From an uncultured Clostridia bacterium (GTDB lineage: Bacteria > Bacillota > Clostridia > Christensenellales > Borkfalkiaceae): a DNA stretch of 64,000 nucleotides. Below, one piece after another: positions 7,594 through 15,500 of this stretch (positions within the stretch are counted from its first letter, which is position 1; each line of letters opens with the position of its first letter). The notes below the pieces were generated by a model, which was not told the DNA's origin, searched no databases, and was given only the letters and a program-made list of their open reading frames with translations. The stretch lies in NCBI GenBank assembly GCA_947598205.1, contig CANQFB010000001.1, positions 142,132 through 206,131 on the forward strand, written 5' to 3'. The position numbers and the translations under genes were made by a program.

Positions 7594-9354
7594 TTATTCC
7601 TTTACCCATTCTACGGGCCTTCCCGTCCCGTCGTAGTGCCACCAATTTTCGCTCTCCGCCCACTGCTCCGCCGTCGGCTCATTTTCGGAGAAGTAGTAGA
7701 TCGTCACAGGATGGATAGAATCCTCGAAATTTTTCTCTGCGATTTCAATTTTATCCCAATCCGTCTGTGTTCCCTCGTAGAGGACGAATCCAAGGGAACA
7801 GGCCATAAACGCTCCAAATTTGATCGAGGTCACGCTCTTGGGGATTACAATGTTTACAATTGAATTGCAACCATTGAAAGCCAATTCCCCGATCGTCGTC
7901 ACACTTTCGGAGATGGTAACGCTTTTAAGTAAGAAGCAACCAGAGAACATCTCACTTCCAATCGAGGTCACACCCTCGGGAATGACGACTTGTTCGATTG
8001 ACTGGTCATTTCGGAATGCGCTATAATAGATCTCGTAGGTTTTTTCCGTCGGACTCGAAGCGGGAAGCGCAAGAGAGGTCTCATGTCCAATATAGTGGAG
8101 AAGCAAACTCTCCTCTTCGTCCTCAAAAAAGAGGAACCCATCGTCTGTCAAAATCTGCTTGCTTTCCTCATTTTCAGTATATACATATTTTGTATAAAGG
8201 GCGATTTGGCCGAAAGTCTCCGCGCCCTTTTCAATCGAAAGATCGGAGAAATTCCAGATTTCCAACATACTAACACACCCGAGGAACGACAGTTCCCCGA
8301 TTGAGGTCACACTTTTCGGAATCACAATGCTTGTGAGCGAAAAGCATGTGTGGAATGCACAATCTCCGATCGTGGTAACAGTTTCGGGCATCTTGACAGT
8401 TGTAAGCGCTTCGCACCCGTAAAACACTCTGTTTGAAATATCAGTCAAGTTTTTTGGAAGTGTAACCGTTTTAAGTGAAGAACAAGAAGAAAATGCGCCT
8501 TGCCCGATCTCCGCGACGCTATCCGGGAGAGTAATACTTTCGAGCATGCAATACCCAAATGCGTCTACCCCGATGGATCTCACGCCGTCGGGAATCTTGA
8601 TATTTTTAAACGCGCAGAGTTCAAACGCATAATTTCCGATTGTTTCCAAACTCTCAGGTAGTGTAATGCCTTTTGACAAAGGAGTATGGGCGAACGTCCC
8701 GTTTTCAATTTTGGTCACACCATTCGGGATCGCAATGCTTTCAAGCGAATGGAGATCGCTAAACGCTCCTTCTCCGATGGTTTTTATGCTGTCGGGGAGC
8801 ACAATGCTTTCAAGATCGAAAAGGTGGGGCATAACAATGTCGCTATCTCCATCGGGGTAACCCATAAACGCGCCCTCACCGATCGCGGTCACGGGCAGAC
8901 CTTTATAATAATACGGGATCTCGATCGCGAGATCGTTGCAGTCATCATCGACACCGGCCACGGTATAACTGTCGCCCACTTCGTTCAACTCATATCGAAG
9001 ATGAAGTGCGTCGGCGTATGTAACATTGTCCGTCGTGTAGCCGCAACGGGTGCAACCGTTGTGGGCGGAGTAGCCGCTCTCCGAACAGGTCGCCTCTTTG
9101 GCGGGGAGAGGTTGAATATCGTGCCCGAGTTTCGTACCCGTCTTTGTGCGCGTTTCGCCCGTTTCGCCGCATGAACAGTGCTGTGTCTCCGTGCCGTCTT
9201 CGATGCAGGTCGCGTCGTCGTTGTAGACCCAAGCGAAGCTGTGGGTGTGGCCTTCATCCGTCCCACCTTCGTCCTTTCCGCCACATGCGGCGACGCCGAG
9301 GGTGAAGCTTGCAACCATTGCAAGTGCAATAGCCGTAGTCAAAAGTTTTTTCAT
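7594..9354 (-). CDS. BspA-type leucine-rich-repeat surface lipoprotein
   Basis: 586 residues. The start at 9354 has AAGGAG 8 bases upstream and gives a lipoprotein signal with cysteine 24 in VAAC. Next come about 70 residues rich in Cys and His (HTHSFAWVYNDDATC, HCSCGETGE, CTRCGY), a common spacer in gut Firmicutes surface proteins. The remainder is about ten LRR_5 units of the form SVTSIGELSFLGC and IPKSVTSIG. The end (YEGTQTDWDKIEI) matches the last repeat of the protein at 22882. Such proteins are displayed on the cell surface and often bind host or matrix partners; no partner can be named. The transcript starts with the structured leader at 9388-9527. Confidence 0.9.
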   Translation of the reverse strand: MKKLLTTAIALAMVASFTLGVAACGGKDEGGTDEGHTHSFAWVYNDDATCIEDGTETQHCSCGETGETRTKTGTKLGHDIQPLPAKEATCSESGYSAHNGCTRCGYTTDNVTYADALHLRYELNEVGDSYTVAGVDDDCNDLAIEIPYYYKGLPVTAIGEGAFMGYPDGDSDIVMPHLFDLESIVLPDSIKTIGEGAFSDLHSLESIAIPNGVTKIENGTFAHTPLSKGITLPESLETIGNYAFELCAFKNIKIPDGVRSIGVDAFGYCMLESITLPDSVAEIGQGAFSSCSSLKTVTLPKNLTDISNRVFYGCEALTTVKMPETVTTIGDCAFHTCFSLTSIVIPKSVTSIGELSFLGCVSMLEIWNFSDLSIEKGAETFGQIALYTKYVYTENEESKQILTDDGFLFFEDEEESLLLHYIGHETSLALPASSPTEKTYEIYYSAFRNDQSIEQVVIPEGVTSIGSEMFSGCFLLKSVTISESVTTIGELAFNGCNSIVNIVIPKSVTSIKFGAFMACSLGFVLYEGTQTDWDKIEIAEKNFEDSIHPVTIYYFSENEPTAEQWAESENWWHYDGTGRPVEWVKE

Positions 9355-9387
9355 AAAACAACTCCTTAAAAAATTATTTGCGGGCAA

Positions 9388-9527
9388 ATAAAAAAGAACG
9401 CTCCCAATTCAGGGAGCGCCGCTTCGAGTATCCCCGAATTGTTTGCGCTACAACTTCCACACATATGGAAAAAAGGATACACCGATGCCGCTGTATCAGT
9501 ATGTGTGGAATATTAAGTTGTAGCGCA
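9388..9527 (-). ncRNA. Structured, terminator-ended leader RNA, copy A
   Basis: On the minus strand, transcription from the promoter at 9533-9561 would begin at the closing stem: GCGCTACAACTT (9526-9515) pairs perfectly with AAGTTGTAGCGC (9456-9445). A one-sided AATATT bulge follows, then a second stem CCACACATA/TATGTGTGG. The loop holds a small hairpin GATACA/TGTATC around GCGGCATCGG. Downstream is a CAATTCGGGGATACTC segment, then the terminator CGCTCCC/GGGAGCG with a T run (9387-9418). CAATTC can pair with GAATTG, which spans the terminator loop and the first base of its 3' arm. Copy B at 22722-22866 shares every element. The class is not one I recognise. Confidence 0.75.
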
Positions 9528-9532
9528 TTTTC

Positions 9533-9561
9533 AGTATAGCACAACGGGCAATTTTTTACAA
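9533..9561 (-). promoter_or_regulatory. Promoter of leader copy A and the LRR lipoprotein
   Basis: Minus strand TTGTAA (9561-9556), 17-base spacer, TATACT (9538-9533). The start point falls at the first base of the closing stem of the leader. Confidence 0.8.
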
Positions 9562-9605
9562 GGAATTTTTGGAAAGTATTTTGGTTGTTCTCCAAGAGGG
9601 GATTT

Positions 9606-9940
9606 TCTCATACGCAGTCCGCAAGGCTTCTCCCTTGGGAGGGTAGGGTGGGTACCGTGTCATCCCGAGGCTCTTAAGGAGCCGAGAGGATCCCCTTAAT
9701 GAAAACAGTGAAATTGAGAAACAGCGCGGCATTCTAATCTTGTCATGCTGAACGTAGTTGAAGCATCACATTATTATAATGCGGTGATGTTTCGACAAGC
9801 TCAACATGACGATTTTTGAATGCGGTGATGCTTCGACACGCGCGTGTCGCGCGGCTCAGCATGACGAATGGAATGACACCCCCTCAGTCTCGCTTGCGCG
9901 AGCCGTCTCCCCCTCGAGGGGGAGACAAGGGTGTTATAAC
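9606..9940. repeat. Dispersed repeat block between the LRR gene and the TSCPD gene
   Basis: Non-coding. It holds, in order, a copy of the GGCTTCTCCCTTGGGAGGG type, GTCATCCCGAGGCTCTTAAG followed by GAGAGGATCCCC, a near-copy of the 7389-7514 unit (9745-9868), and GACACCCCCTCAGTCTCGCT with a CTCCCCCTCGAGGGGGAG palindrome. The last part recurs inverted at 16545-16615. I see no gene here. Confidence 0.75.
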
Positions 9941-9944
9941 TATA

Positions 9945-9972
9945 AAACGCCGCGGCGGTGCCGCGGCGTGTT
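9945..9972 (-). terminator. Terminator of the TSCPD/DUF4364 operon
   Basis: Stem ACGCCGCGGC/GCCGCGGCGT with a 3-base loop, followed on the minus strand by TTTATAG. Confidence 0.75.
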
Positions 9973-9985
9973 TACAATGAAATCT

Positions 9986-10240
9986 TTATTGTTTGTTGGC
10001 CGAAAGATAGGGGGTGAGCGCCTCTGCGAGCTGATCGGGGCAGGAGGTGTTCTGGCGGCAACGGATACCCTTGAGAAGGGGGACGATCTCGTCGGGCGTC
10101 TTGCCCTCCACGAGGCGGGCGATGCCCTGCAGGTTGCCGCTGCAACCGCCGATGAATTTAACGTTGTGGATCTTGTTCTCCGCATCAAGATCGAAAATGA
10201 TCTGTTTTGAGCATGTACCTTTTGTCGAGTAAGTGATCAT
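9986..10240 (-). CDS. TSCPD domain protein (TIGR03905 family)
   Basis: 84 residues containing the name-giving TSCPDQLAEAL near the C-terminus and conserved cysteines in GGCSGNLQG and IRCRQNTSC. The same domain is found at the end of class II ribonucleotide reductases; the stand-alone form is frequent in Clostridia and its role is not established. Ribosome site GGGAGGAAG. It lies 19 bases after the DUF4364 gene in an apparent two-gene operon. Confidence 0.85.
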   Translation of the reverse strand: MITYSTKGTCSKQIIFDLDAENKIHNVKFIGGCSGNLQGIARLVEGKTPDEIVPLLKGIRCRQNTSCPDQLAEALTPYLSANKQ

Positions 10241-10259
10241 GGCTTCCTCCCTTGTTGAT

Positions 10260-10784
10260 TTAATCTACCAATGTTTCATAGACGACGGAGTAGAGCTCCG
10301 AGGCCTTATCTTCCCACTTCTTATAAATAGCATTCGCCGTCTTCTTATCGGGGACGACGAATTTAAGTTCCAGCATGGGCTGGACGGGGGCGAGGATCTT
10401 CAGAAAAACGGTGTAAGTCCCGTCTTTATTCTGATAATAATCGGCTTTGCACTCCTGCCTTGTGCGCAGTTTCGAGCTGTTGTTTTTTACGAACCGCGAG
10501 ATCTCTTCGCGAAGGGACAGGGGGATATTGATATAGAAGTTCGCAAGCGTCTCCCTTCCTTCGGGGGTGATAGTGTAGAGGGTCTCCTCCACGCCCGGGA
10601 TCGCGCAGATGAACCCGTCGCCCAGGATCTTGCGGATGAGGGCCACGCAATCCATATAATTGATCCATGAATTGGAAGAAGAACAAATATCGAGAAGCGT
10701 CCTTTCCGAGAGGGGGCTCTCCATCTTGTCGAAGACGAACAAGAGTATTAACTTGTTGACCGAAGTCTCGCCTTTGATCTGCAT
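10260..10784 (-). CDS. DUF4364 family protein (winged-helix-like)
   Basis: 174 residues beginning KLILLFVFDKMESPLSERTL, the usual start of this Clostridia family. The N-terminal 70 residues look like a winged helix (LIRKILGDGFICAI...YTITPEGRETL), followed by a beta-rich C-terminal part. A transcription-regulator role is inferred from that fold only. It is transcribed from TTGATT-17-TATAAT at 10826-10854 and lies upstream of the TSCPD gene. Confidence 0.8.
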   Translation of the reverse strand: MQIKGETSVNKLILLFVFDKMESPLSERTLLDICSSSNSWINYMDCVALIRKILGDGFICAIPGVEETLYTITPEGRETLANFYINIPLSLREEISRFVKNNSSKLRTRQECKADYYQNKDGTYTVFLKILAPVQPMLELKFVVPDKKTANAIYKKWEDKASELYSVVYETLVD

Positions 10785-10825
10785 GAGAGAGTTTCCCTGG
10801 TACGCTCCTTATGGAATGTTCTCTC

Positions 10826-10854
10826 ATTATAACGAAAAAGTTGGATAAAATCAA
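10826..10854 (-). promoter_or_regulatory. Promoter of the DUF4364-TSCPD operon
   Basis: Minus strand TTGATT, 17-base spacer, TATAAT. Confidence 0.75.
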
Positions 10855-10874
10855 GATATTTCGGGAAAAAAGTC

Positions 10875-10903
10875 TTTAATATTTTTCCGAATTATGTTAT
10901 AAT
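10875..10903 (+). promoter_or_regulatory. Promoter of the 10945 operon
   Basis: TTTAAT, 17-base spacer, TATAAT; divergent from the DUF4364 promoter, about 20 bases away. Confidence 0.65.
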
Positions 10904-10944
10904 GAACAAAAGCATGCACGGGGCGTTTGTCCCACGGAGGAATT

Positions 10945-11652
10945 ATGGAGAACGAACAGGCGCGCATCGGAAGATTTCTCGCCGTCTGCACCGAACTTGT
11001 AGAGGGAAAATTCGCCGACGCCGAAAGGAAGATCACGGAGGCGCTGAAGGCGATCGCGGAGAGCAAACAGCTCACCGAGCTTTTCACCGCCGTCACGCAG
11101 GAATTCGATTATGCGTGGGCCAAGGAGACCTATCTCCGCTATCCCGCGCGGGAGGGCGCGTCGAAGGGGGAGATGCTTCTGCCCGCAGGGCGGAGCGAGA
11201 TCCTCGCCTTCGTCTTCTGCCTCTTCGTCGAAATAGACGCGGGCGCGGTGAAATTCAATGAATTTCTTCTCAAATATTGCTATGTAGACGGGAGCTATAC
11301 GGCCAGCTATTCCATTTTTGCGGAACGCGTCATCCGCCCCTTCCGCGATATCGTCTATGATTGCTTTCCCGCGGCAGGGCGCGCGGCGCAGATGAGAGGG
11401 GAGCGGAATGCGGCTTTGCAACGCCTCGGCCGTCTCTTCGAGGCCGAACGGGCGCGTATGGACGCATTCGGATTGCGCGACGAGGAACAGGCCGCCTTCG
11501 GGTCGATCTATGAAGGCGTCACGGCGGCCGTCCAAAGGGAAGAGACGGGCTTTCTTCCCGCTCTTCTTTCGGGATACCGCTATTTCCTCCGCTATATCGG
11601 CGGGGAGAACGACGACAGCGCGGCCATCTTCGAGCTCGCTTCCAAACTGTAA
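10945..11652 (+). CDS. Conserved-looking soluble protein of unknown function
   Basis: 235 residues from the ATG at 10945, chosen for the GGAGGAATT ribosome site. No signal peptide or membrane segment. The protein looks all-helical and acidic, with many aromatic residues (TYLRYPAR, FNEFLLKYCYVDGSYTASYS, LLSGYRYFLRYIGG). I do not recognise a family. Its stop lies 3 bases before the Nudix start, so the two are co-transcribed and perhaps linked in function, though no role follows from that alone. Confidence 0.75.
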   Translation: MENEQARIGRFLAVCTELVEGKFADAERKITEALKAIAESKQLTELFTAVTQEFDYAWAKETYLRYPAREGASKGEMLLPAGRSEILAFVFCLFVEIDAGAVKFNEFLLKYCYVDGSYTASYSIFAERVIRPFRDIVYDCFPAAGRAAQMRGERNAALQRLGRLFEAERARMDAFGLRDEEQAAFGSIYEGVTAAVQREETGFLPALLSGYRYFLRYIGGENDDSAAIFELASKL

Positions 11653-11655
11653 ACG

Positions 11656-12189
11656 ATGGATCTTGTAGAAAAAACAATCAAAAAACAGGTCGTCTTTGAG
11701 GGTAAGATCCTGCGCGTCAGGCAGGATGAGGCCTCCCTTCCCGACGGAAAACCGTGCACCCGCGAGGTCGTCGAGCACCCGGGCGCGGTTTGCGTGCTTT
11801 GCATCAAGGAGGGGAAGGCCTTCTTCGTGCGGCAGTTTCGCTATGCGATCGGGGAAGAGAGCCTCGAGTTGCCCGCAGGCAAGCTCGATCGGGGGGAAGC
11901 GCCGAAGGACGCCGCCCTTCGGGAACTTGAGGAGGAGACGGGCGTTAAGGCCTCCCGCGCAGATCTTCTCTTTGCGATGTATCCGAGCCCGGGCTATACG
12001 AACGAGGTCATCTACGTCTTCTCGGCCGAAGTAAAGGAAGAGGCGGGAAGCCATCCCGACGAAGGAGAATTTCTCTGCGTTGAGCGCATCCCCATCGAAA
12101 AGGCCTATACCATGATCGAGGACGGGCGCATAAAAGACGCAAAAACGATCGCCGCGCTCCTCTTCTTTAAGGCGCATGACCGCACATAA
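11656..12189 (+). CDS. Nudix hydrolase, ADP-ribose pyrophosphatase type
   Basis: 177 residues. A full Nudix box spans about residues 75-97, with G(x5)E in GKLDRGE and the metal-binding RELEEETGV. The N-terminal strand segment ILRVRQDEASLPDG and the HPGAV motif are typical of the NudF/YqkG group, which splits ADP-ribose into AMP and ribose 5-phosphate using Mg. It follows the 10945 gene by 3 bases and ends at a strong bidirectional terminator. Confidence 0.85.
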   Translation: MDLVEKTIKKQVVFEGKILRVRQDEASLPDGKPCTREVVEHPGAVCVLCIKEGKAFFVRQFRYAIGEESLELPAGKLDRGEAPKDAALRELEEETGVKASRADLLFAMYPSPGYTNEVIYVFSAEVKEEAGSHPDEGEFLCVERIPIEKAYTMIEDGRIKDAKTIAALLFFKAHDRT

Positions 12190-12202
12190 AAAATTTGCAA
12201 AA

Positions 12203-12240
12203 AACGATCCCCGCGCAAAGAATGCGCGGGGATCTTCTCT
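12203..12240. terminator. Bidirectional terminator
   Basis: Perfect 12-bp stem GATCCCCGCGCA/TGCGCGGGGATC with a 5-base loop (12206-12234). It lies between the Nudix gene (plus) and the small cysteine-rich gene (minus). TTCTCT follows on plus, GTTTTTTGC on minus. Confidence 0.85.
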
Positions 12241-12260
12241 ACGGGATCGGATTCCAAACC

Positions 12261-12467
12261 TCAGTTGTTGCAACCGCAGCCGCCTCCCAATCTTCCGAGA
12301 AGATCGGAAAGGCCGCCGTTCTTGCCCACGCAGTAGGCGATCGCAACGAGGAGCGGCCAGCCGCAACCCGTGAGCAATCTCGAGTTCAGAATGTTCTGGC
12401 CACACGAACCGAGGAGAAGCAGGATGATGAGCGTCCAAAGGCAGCTGTTGCCATTCAAGCAAGACAT
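12261..12467 (-). CDS. Small cysteine/glycine-rich membrane protein
   Basis: 68 residues with one hydrophobic helix (CLWTLIILLLLGS, about 9-21), a second hydrophobic stretch (WPLLVAIAYCVG, about 37-48) and a GGGCGCNN tail. It resembles the short proteins often labelled 'chorion class high-cysteine HCB protein 13' in Firmicutes, whose function is unknown. The ribosome site AAGGAGG is strong, which supports translation of so short a gene. Confidence 0.7.
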   Translation of the reverse strand: MSCLNGNSCLWTLIILLLLGSCGQNILNSRLLTGCGWPLLVAIAYCVGKNGGLSDLLGRLGGGCGCNN

Positions 12468-12579
12468 AGTTTTTCCTCCTTATTAAGCGCCGCAGAGTAT
12501 GTATCGTTCGGGTTCTGCGGTTTTCTACCACATCGTATGCGGAGAAATGAGAAAATTGTGCTTTCTTTCTCTCATTCGT

Positions 12580-12608
12580 TTGCCAAATCTTTGCGCCTTT
12601 GCTATAAT
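12580..12608 (+). promoter_or_regulatory. Promoter of the ECF-coaX-hom operon
   Basis: TTGCCA, 17-base spacer, TATAAT. The leader of about 110 bases contains a hairpin GTATCCGC/GCGGATAC at about 12651-12687. I do not recognise a riboswitch class in it. Confidence 0.75.
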
Positions 12609-12724
12609 GGAAGATGAAAAAACCGTTTGGGCGGAACGCGACGGCATGCGCGTATCCGCTTGCGGCAAAAAATTTTTTCTGCGGATACTCCCGCGAAGGG
12701 GAGATCCGATGGAGGTAACTGAAT

Positions 12725-13402
12725 ATGAAAAGAGGCAAACTTCTCTCGGCGCGCAACATCGCTTACTTTTCCGTGCTCCTCGCACTCGTCGTCGTGTTGC
12801 AGTGTTGCGGCGGATTTTTCCGCATCGGGCCGACGTCGCTCAGCTTCGTGCTCGTGCCCATCGTCCTCGGCGGGATCTTGCTCGGCTGGATCGCGGGGGG
12901 AATCTTGGGGCTCGTCTTCGGCTTCATCGTGCTCATGTACGGCGTCGCGGGCACGGATGCGTTTACTGCCACGCTCCTTGCCGACAGTCCCGTGATGACG
13001 GTGCTCATCTGTCTTGTGAAGGGGGTTGCGGCGGGCGTCGTTCCCGCGCTCCTCTACAAGCTCATCGCGAGGAAGAATACGCTTGCCGCGGCCATCGTGG
13101 CTTCCGCCTCGGCGCCCATCATGAATACGGGGCTGTTCATCGTCGGATGTCTCATCATAAACGGCACGATCGCGGGGTTCACTGCAAACGGCACGATGAA
13201 TGAGATCGTATATTTCCTCTTCATCGGTTGCGCGGGGTGGAATTTCCTCATCGAATTTGCCATAAACCTTGTGCTCGCGCCCGCCGTCCACCGCGTCGTC
13301 CTCGTCGCGGAGAAGGCGCTTAAACAGAAAAAGACCCAAAAGACACAACCCGCGGCGGAAGGCGCGGGGCCCGTCAAAGAACAAACGGAGAACAATTCGT
13401 GA
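12725..13402 (+). CDS. ECF transporter S component, probably for pantothenate
   Basis: 225 residues with about six membrane helices and the N-terminal NIAYFSVLLALVVVL of ECF S components. These are the substrate-binding subunits of group II energy-coupling-factor vitamin importers; the shared ATPase and T subunits are not in this window. The stop overlaps the start of coaX by four bases, and pantothenate is the CoaX substrate, so a PanT-like role is likely from context. The C-terminus is a Lys/Gln-rich cytosolic tail. Ribosome site GGAGGT 8 bases before the ATG. Confidence 0.8.
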   Translation: MKRGKLLSARNIAYFSVLLALVVVLQCCGGFFRIGPTSLSFVLVPIVLGGILLGWIAGGILGLVFGFIVLMYGVAGTDAFTATLLADSPVMTVLICLVKGVAAGVVPALLYKLIARKNTLAAAIVASASAPIMNTGLFIVGCLIINGTIAGFTANGTMNEIVYFLFIGCAGWNFLIEFAINLVLAPAVHRVVLVAEKALKQKKTQKTQPAAEGAGPVKEQTENNS

Positions 13403-14187
13403 TCATCTGTATTGACATCGGAAATACCAACATAAAATATGCTGTGTTCGAGGGAAAGGCCGTACGTCTCTCCTTCCGCGTGGCGACGGACCTCAAGAAG
13501 ACTTCCGACGAATACGGCGCCCAGCTGTGCGAGATGCTCGCCCTCAACGGCATTCAAAAAGAAGAAGTAAGCGGGGGGATCTTCTCCTCCGTCGTGCCCT
13601 CGCTCGACTATACCATATCGCATATGCTCAAGGTGTATCTCGGCATTTCGCCCAAAGAGGTGGGGCCGGGATTGAAAACGGGCCTCCGCATGCGGGCGGA
13701 TAATGCAAAAGAAGTGGGGGCAGACCGCGTGGTAAACAACGTGGCGGCCATCAAAAAGTACGGATGCGAAAAGCCCATGGTCATCGTCGATTTCGGCACG
13801 GCGACCACTTTCAACGTCATCAGCACGGAGGGGGAATTTATCGGCGGCGTCATCGCCCCGGGGATCAAGGGCTCGCTCGATTCCCTCGTCATGGGGACGG
13901 CGAAGTTGCCGCGCGTGGAGATCGAGGCCCCGAAGAGTGTGATCGCCACGAGCACGGTCACCAATATGCAGGCGGGGATCGTATTCGGCTTTGCGGGGCT
14001 CGTCGAATATATCGTGAAAAAGATCAAAAAAGAACTCGGGACGCGCGAAGTTCTCACCGTTGCGACGGGCGGGTTCTCCGAGGTCATGGCAAACGAGACG
14101 AAGTGCATCGACGTCGTAGATAAGATGCTCACGCTCGACGGCCTCAAATATTTATACGATTTGAACGATTGGGAGGATGCAAAATGA
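13399..14187 (+). CDS. coaX: Type III pantothenate kinase
   Basis: 262 residues, the usual length. It starts with GTG overlapping the previous stop (GTGA). ATP/phosphate motif IDIGNTNIKYAVF (4-16), the GADRVVNN motif near 110 and DFGTATTFNV near 131 identify the acetate/sugar kinase-fold type III enzyme. It phosphorylates pantothenate, the first step of coenzyme A synthesis, and depends on a monovalent cation rather than following CoaA chemistry. It sits in an operon with the ECF S component upstream and hom downstream. Confidence 0.92.
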   Translation: MIICIDIGNTNIKYAVFEGKAVRLSFRVATDLKKTSDEYGAQLCEMLALNGIQKEEVSGGIFSSVVPSLDYTISHMLKVYLGISPKEVGPGLKTGLRMRADNAKEVGADRVVNNVAAIKKYGCEKPMVIVDFGTATTFNVISTEGEFIGGVIAPGIKGSLDSLVMGTAKLPRVEIEAPKSVIATSTVTNMQAGIVFGFAGLVEYIVKKIKKELGTREVLTVATGGFSEVMANETKCIDVVDKMLTLDGLKYLYDLNDWEDAK

Positions 14188-15461
14188 AGAAGATCGGAGT
14201 TGCCGTTCTCGGCCTCGGCGTCGTAGGCGGCGGAGTGTATAAGGTCCTCACGGAGCACAGGGAATTTTATCGGACGACGCAGGAGCTCGACCTCTCCGTC
14301 GAGAGCGTTTTAGAGCCCCGCCGCGAGCGCATAAAAGAGCTGGGCATTCCCGAGGAGAAGGTCGCGGCCAACGTCGCGGAGGCCGTCTTCAACCCCGACG
14401 TGCAGGCCGTTGTCGAGTGCATCGGCGGCGCAGAGATCGCCCGCAACTATGTGCTCGCCGCGCTTAAAGCGGGAAAGACGGTCGTCACCTCCAACAAGGA
14501 GCTCATCTGCAAGTATTCCCACGAGCTCGAGCGCGCGGCCAAGGCGCACAACGCGGGGCTCTACTATGAGGCGAGTTGCGTGGGCGGCGTCCCCGTCATC
14601 AGGACGCTTCTCGACGGCGTGCAGTCCAACGAGATCGCCTGCATCATGGGCATCATCAACGGGACGACGAACTACATCCTCACAGCCATGACGGAGCGCG
14701 GCATTTCATACGAAGAGGCGCTTGAAGAGGCGAGGACGCTCGGCTATGCCGAGGCCGACCCCACCGCCGACATCGAGGGATTCGACGCCGCCTATAAGCT
14801 CTCCATTCTCGCCTCGCTCGCCTTCCACACAAAGGTGCCGTTTGCCAAGATCTTCCGCGAGGGCATCGGCAAAGTCACCGCAGAGGACATTTCAGACGGC
14901 GATCCGCTCGGGTACAGGCTCAAACTTCTTGCCATCGGAAAGCGCACGCATGCGGGGATCGAAGTGCGCGTGCACCCCGCCTTCATCAAGAAGGAACATC
15001 CGCTTGCAGGCGTGGGCGGCAATTTCAATGCCGTCTTTGTCGAAGGCGATCCCGCCGGCGAAGTGATGCTCCTCGGCAAGGGCGCGGGCGAACTGCCCAC
15101 GGCGAGTGCGATCGTCTCCGACCTCATCTTTGCGGCGACGCACGGCGAACACCGCTATTCGCCCTATAAAAATACGGCGACCCCCGATAAGAGCGTCGTC
15201 TTCTGCGACGATTTCTCATGCGCCTACTTCATGCGCCTCACCGTCTCCGATGAACCCGGCATCTTATCGAAGATCGCCGCCATTCTCGGAAGATGCGGCG
15301 TCTCCATCGTCGAACTCAGCCAGACGCGGCGGCAGGATGGCAAGGCAAAGCTCGTCCTCGTCACGCACAAGACGCACGAACGCGCCGTGAAGGGCGCCGT
15401 CGCAAAACTTGGCGCGACCGATTTCGCCTCCGTCGAATCGGTCATACGCGTCGTATCCTGA
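14184..15461 (+). CDS. hom: Homoserine dehydrogenase
   Basis: 425 residues from the ATG at 14184, which overlaps the coaX stop. The N-terminal NAD(P)-binding segment is GVAVLGLGVVGGGVYKVL. The catalytic domain has IMGIINGTTNYILT and a C-terminal ACT domain is present (about 350-425, MRLTVSDEPGILSKIAAIL). The enzyme reduces aspartate semialdehyde to homoserine for threonine and methionine synthesis, and ACT domains commonly give feedback control. Last gene of its operon; a strong terminator follows at once. Confidence 0.92.
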   Translation: MKKIGVAVLGLGVVGGGVYKVLTEHREFYRTTQELDLSVESVLEPRRERIKELGIPEEKVAANVAEAVFNPDVQAVVECIGGAEIARNYVLAALKAGKTVVTSNKELICKYSHELERAAKAHNAGLYYEASCVGGVPVIRTLLDGVQSNEIACIMGIINGTTNYILTAMTERGISYEEALEEARTLGYAEADPTADIEGFDAAYKLSILASLAFHTKVPFAKIFREGIGKVTAEDISDGDPLGYRLKLLAIGKRTHAGIEVRVHPAFIKKEHPLAGVGGNFNAVFVEGDPAGEVMLLGKGAGELPTASAIVSDLIFAATHGEHRYSPYKNTATPDKSVVFCDDFSCAYFMRLTVSDEPGILSKIAAILGRCGVSIVELSQTRRQDGKAKLVLVTHKTHERAVKGAVAKLGATDFASVESVIRVVS

Positions 15462-15466
15462 ATTTG

Positions 15467-15493
15467 AAACGGCGGGCCGCCCCGCCGTTTTTT
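15467..15493 (+). terminator. Terminator after hom
   Basis: Stem AAACGGCGGG/CCCGCCGTTT with a run of six T in all. The next gene starts only eight bases further on. Confidence 0.85.
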
Positions 15494-15500
15494 GTATGCC

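Noticed and set aside
9388..9527. Reading of the leader as 6S RNA
   Set aside because: Too short, lacks a large central bubble, and two copies each sit directly before a coding gene with a terminator, which fits attenuation better.
7313..9940. CRISPR-like arrangement of repeats
   Set aside because: Units are long, few, variable and not separated by regular spacers; no cas genes in the window.
10897..12759. 620-codon antisense frame over the unknown gene and the Nudix gene
   Set aside because: Crosses three real genes, a terminator and a promoter; the Nudix box on the plus strand is decisive.
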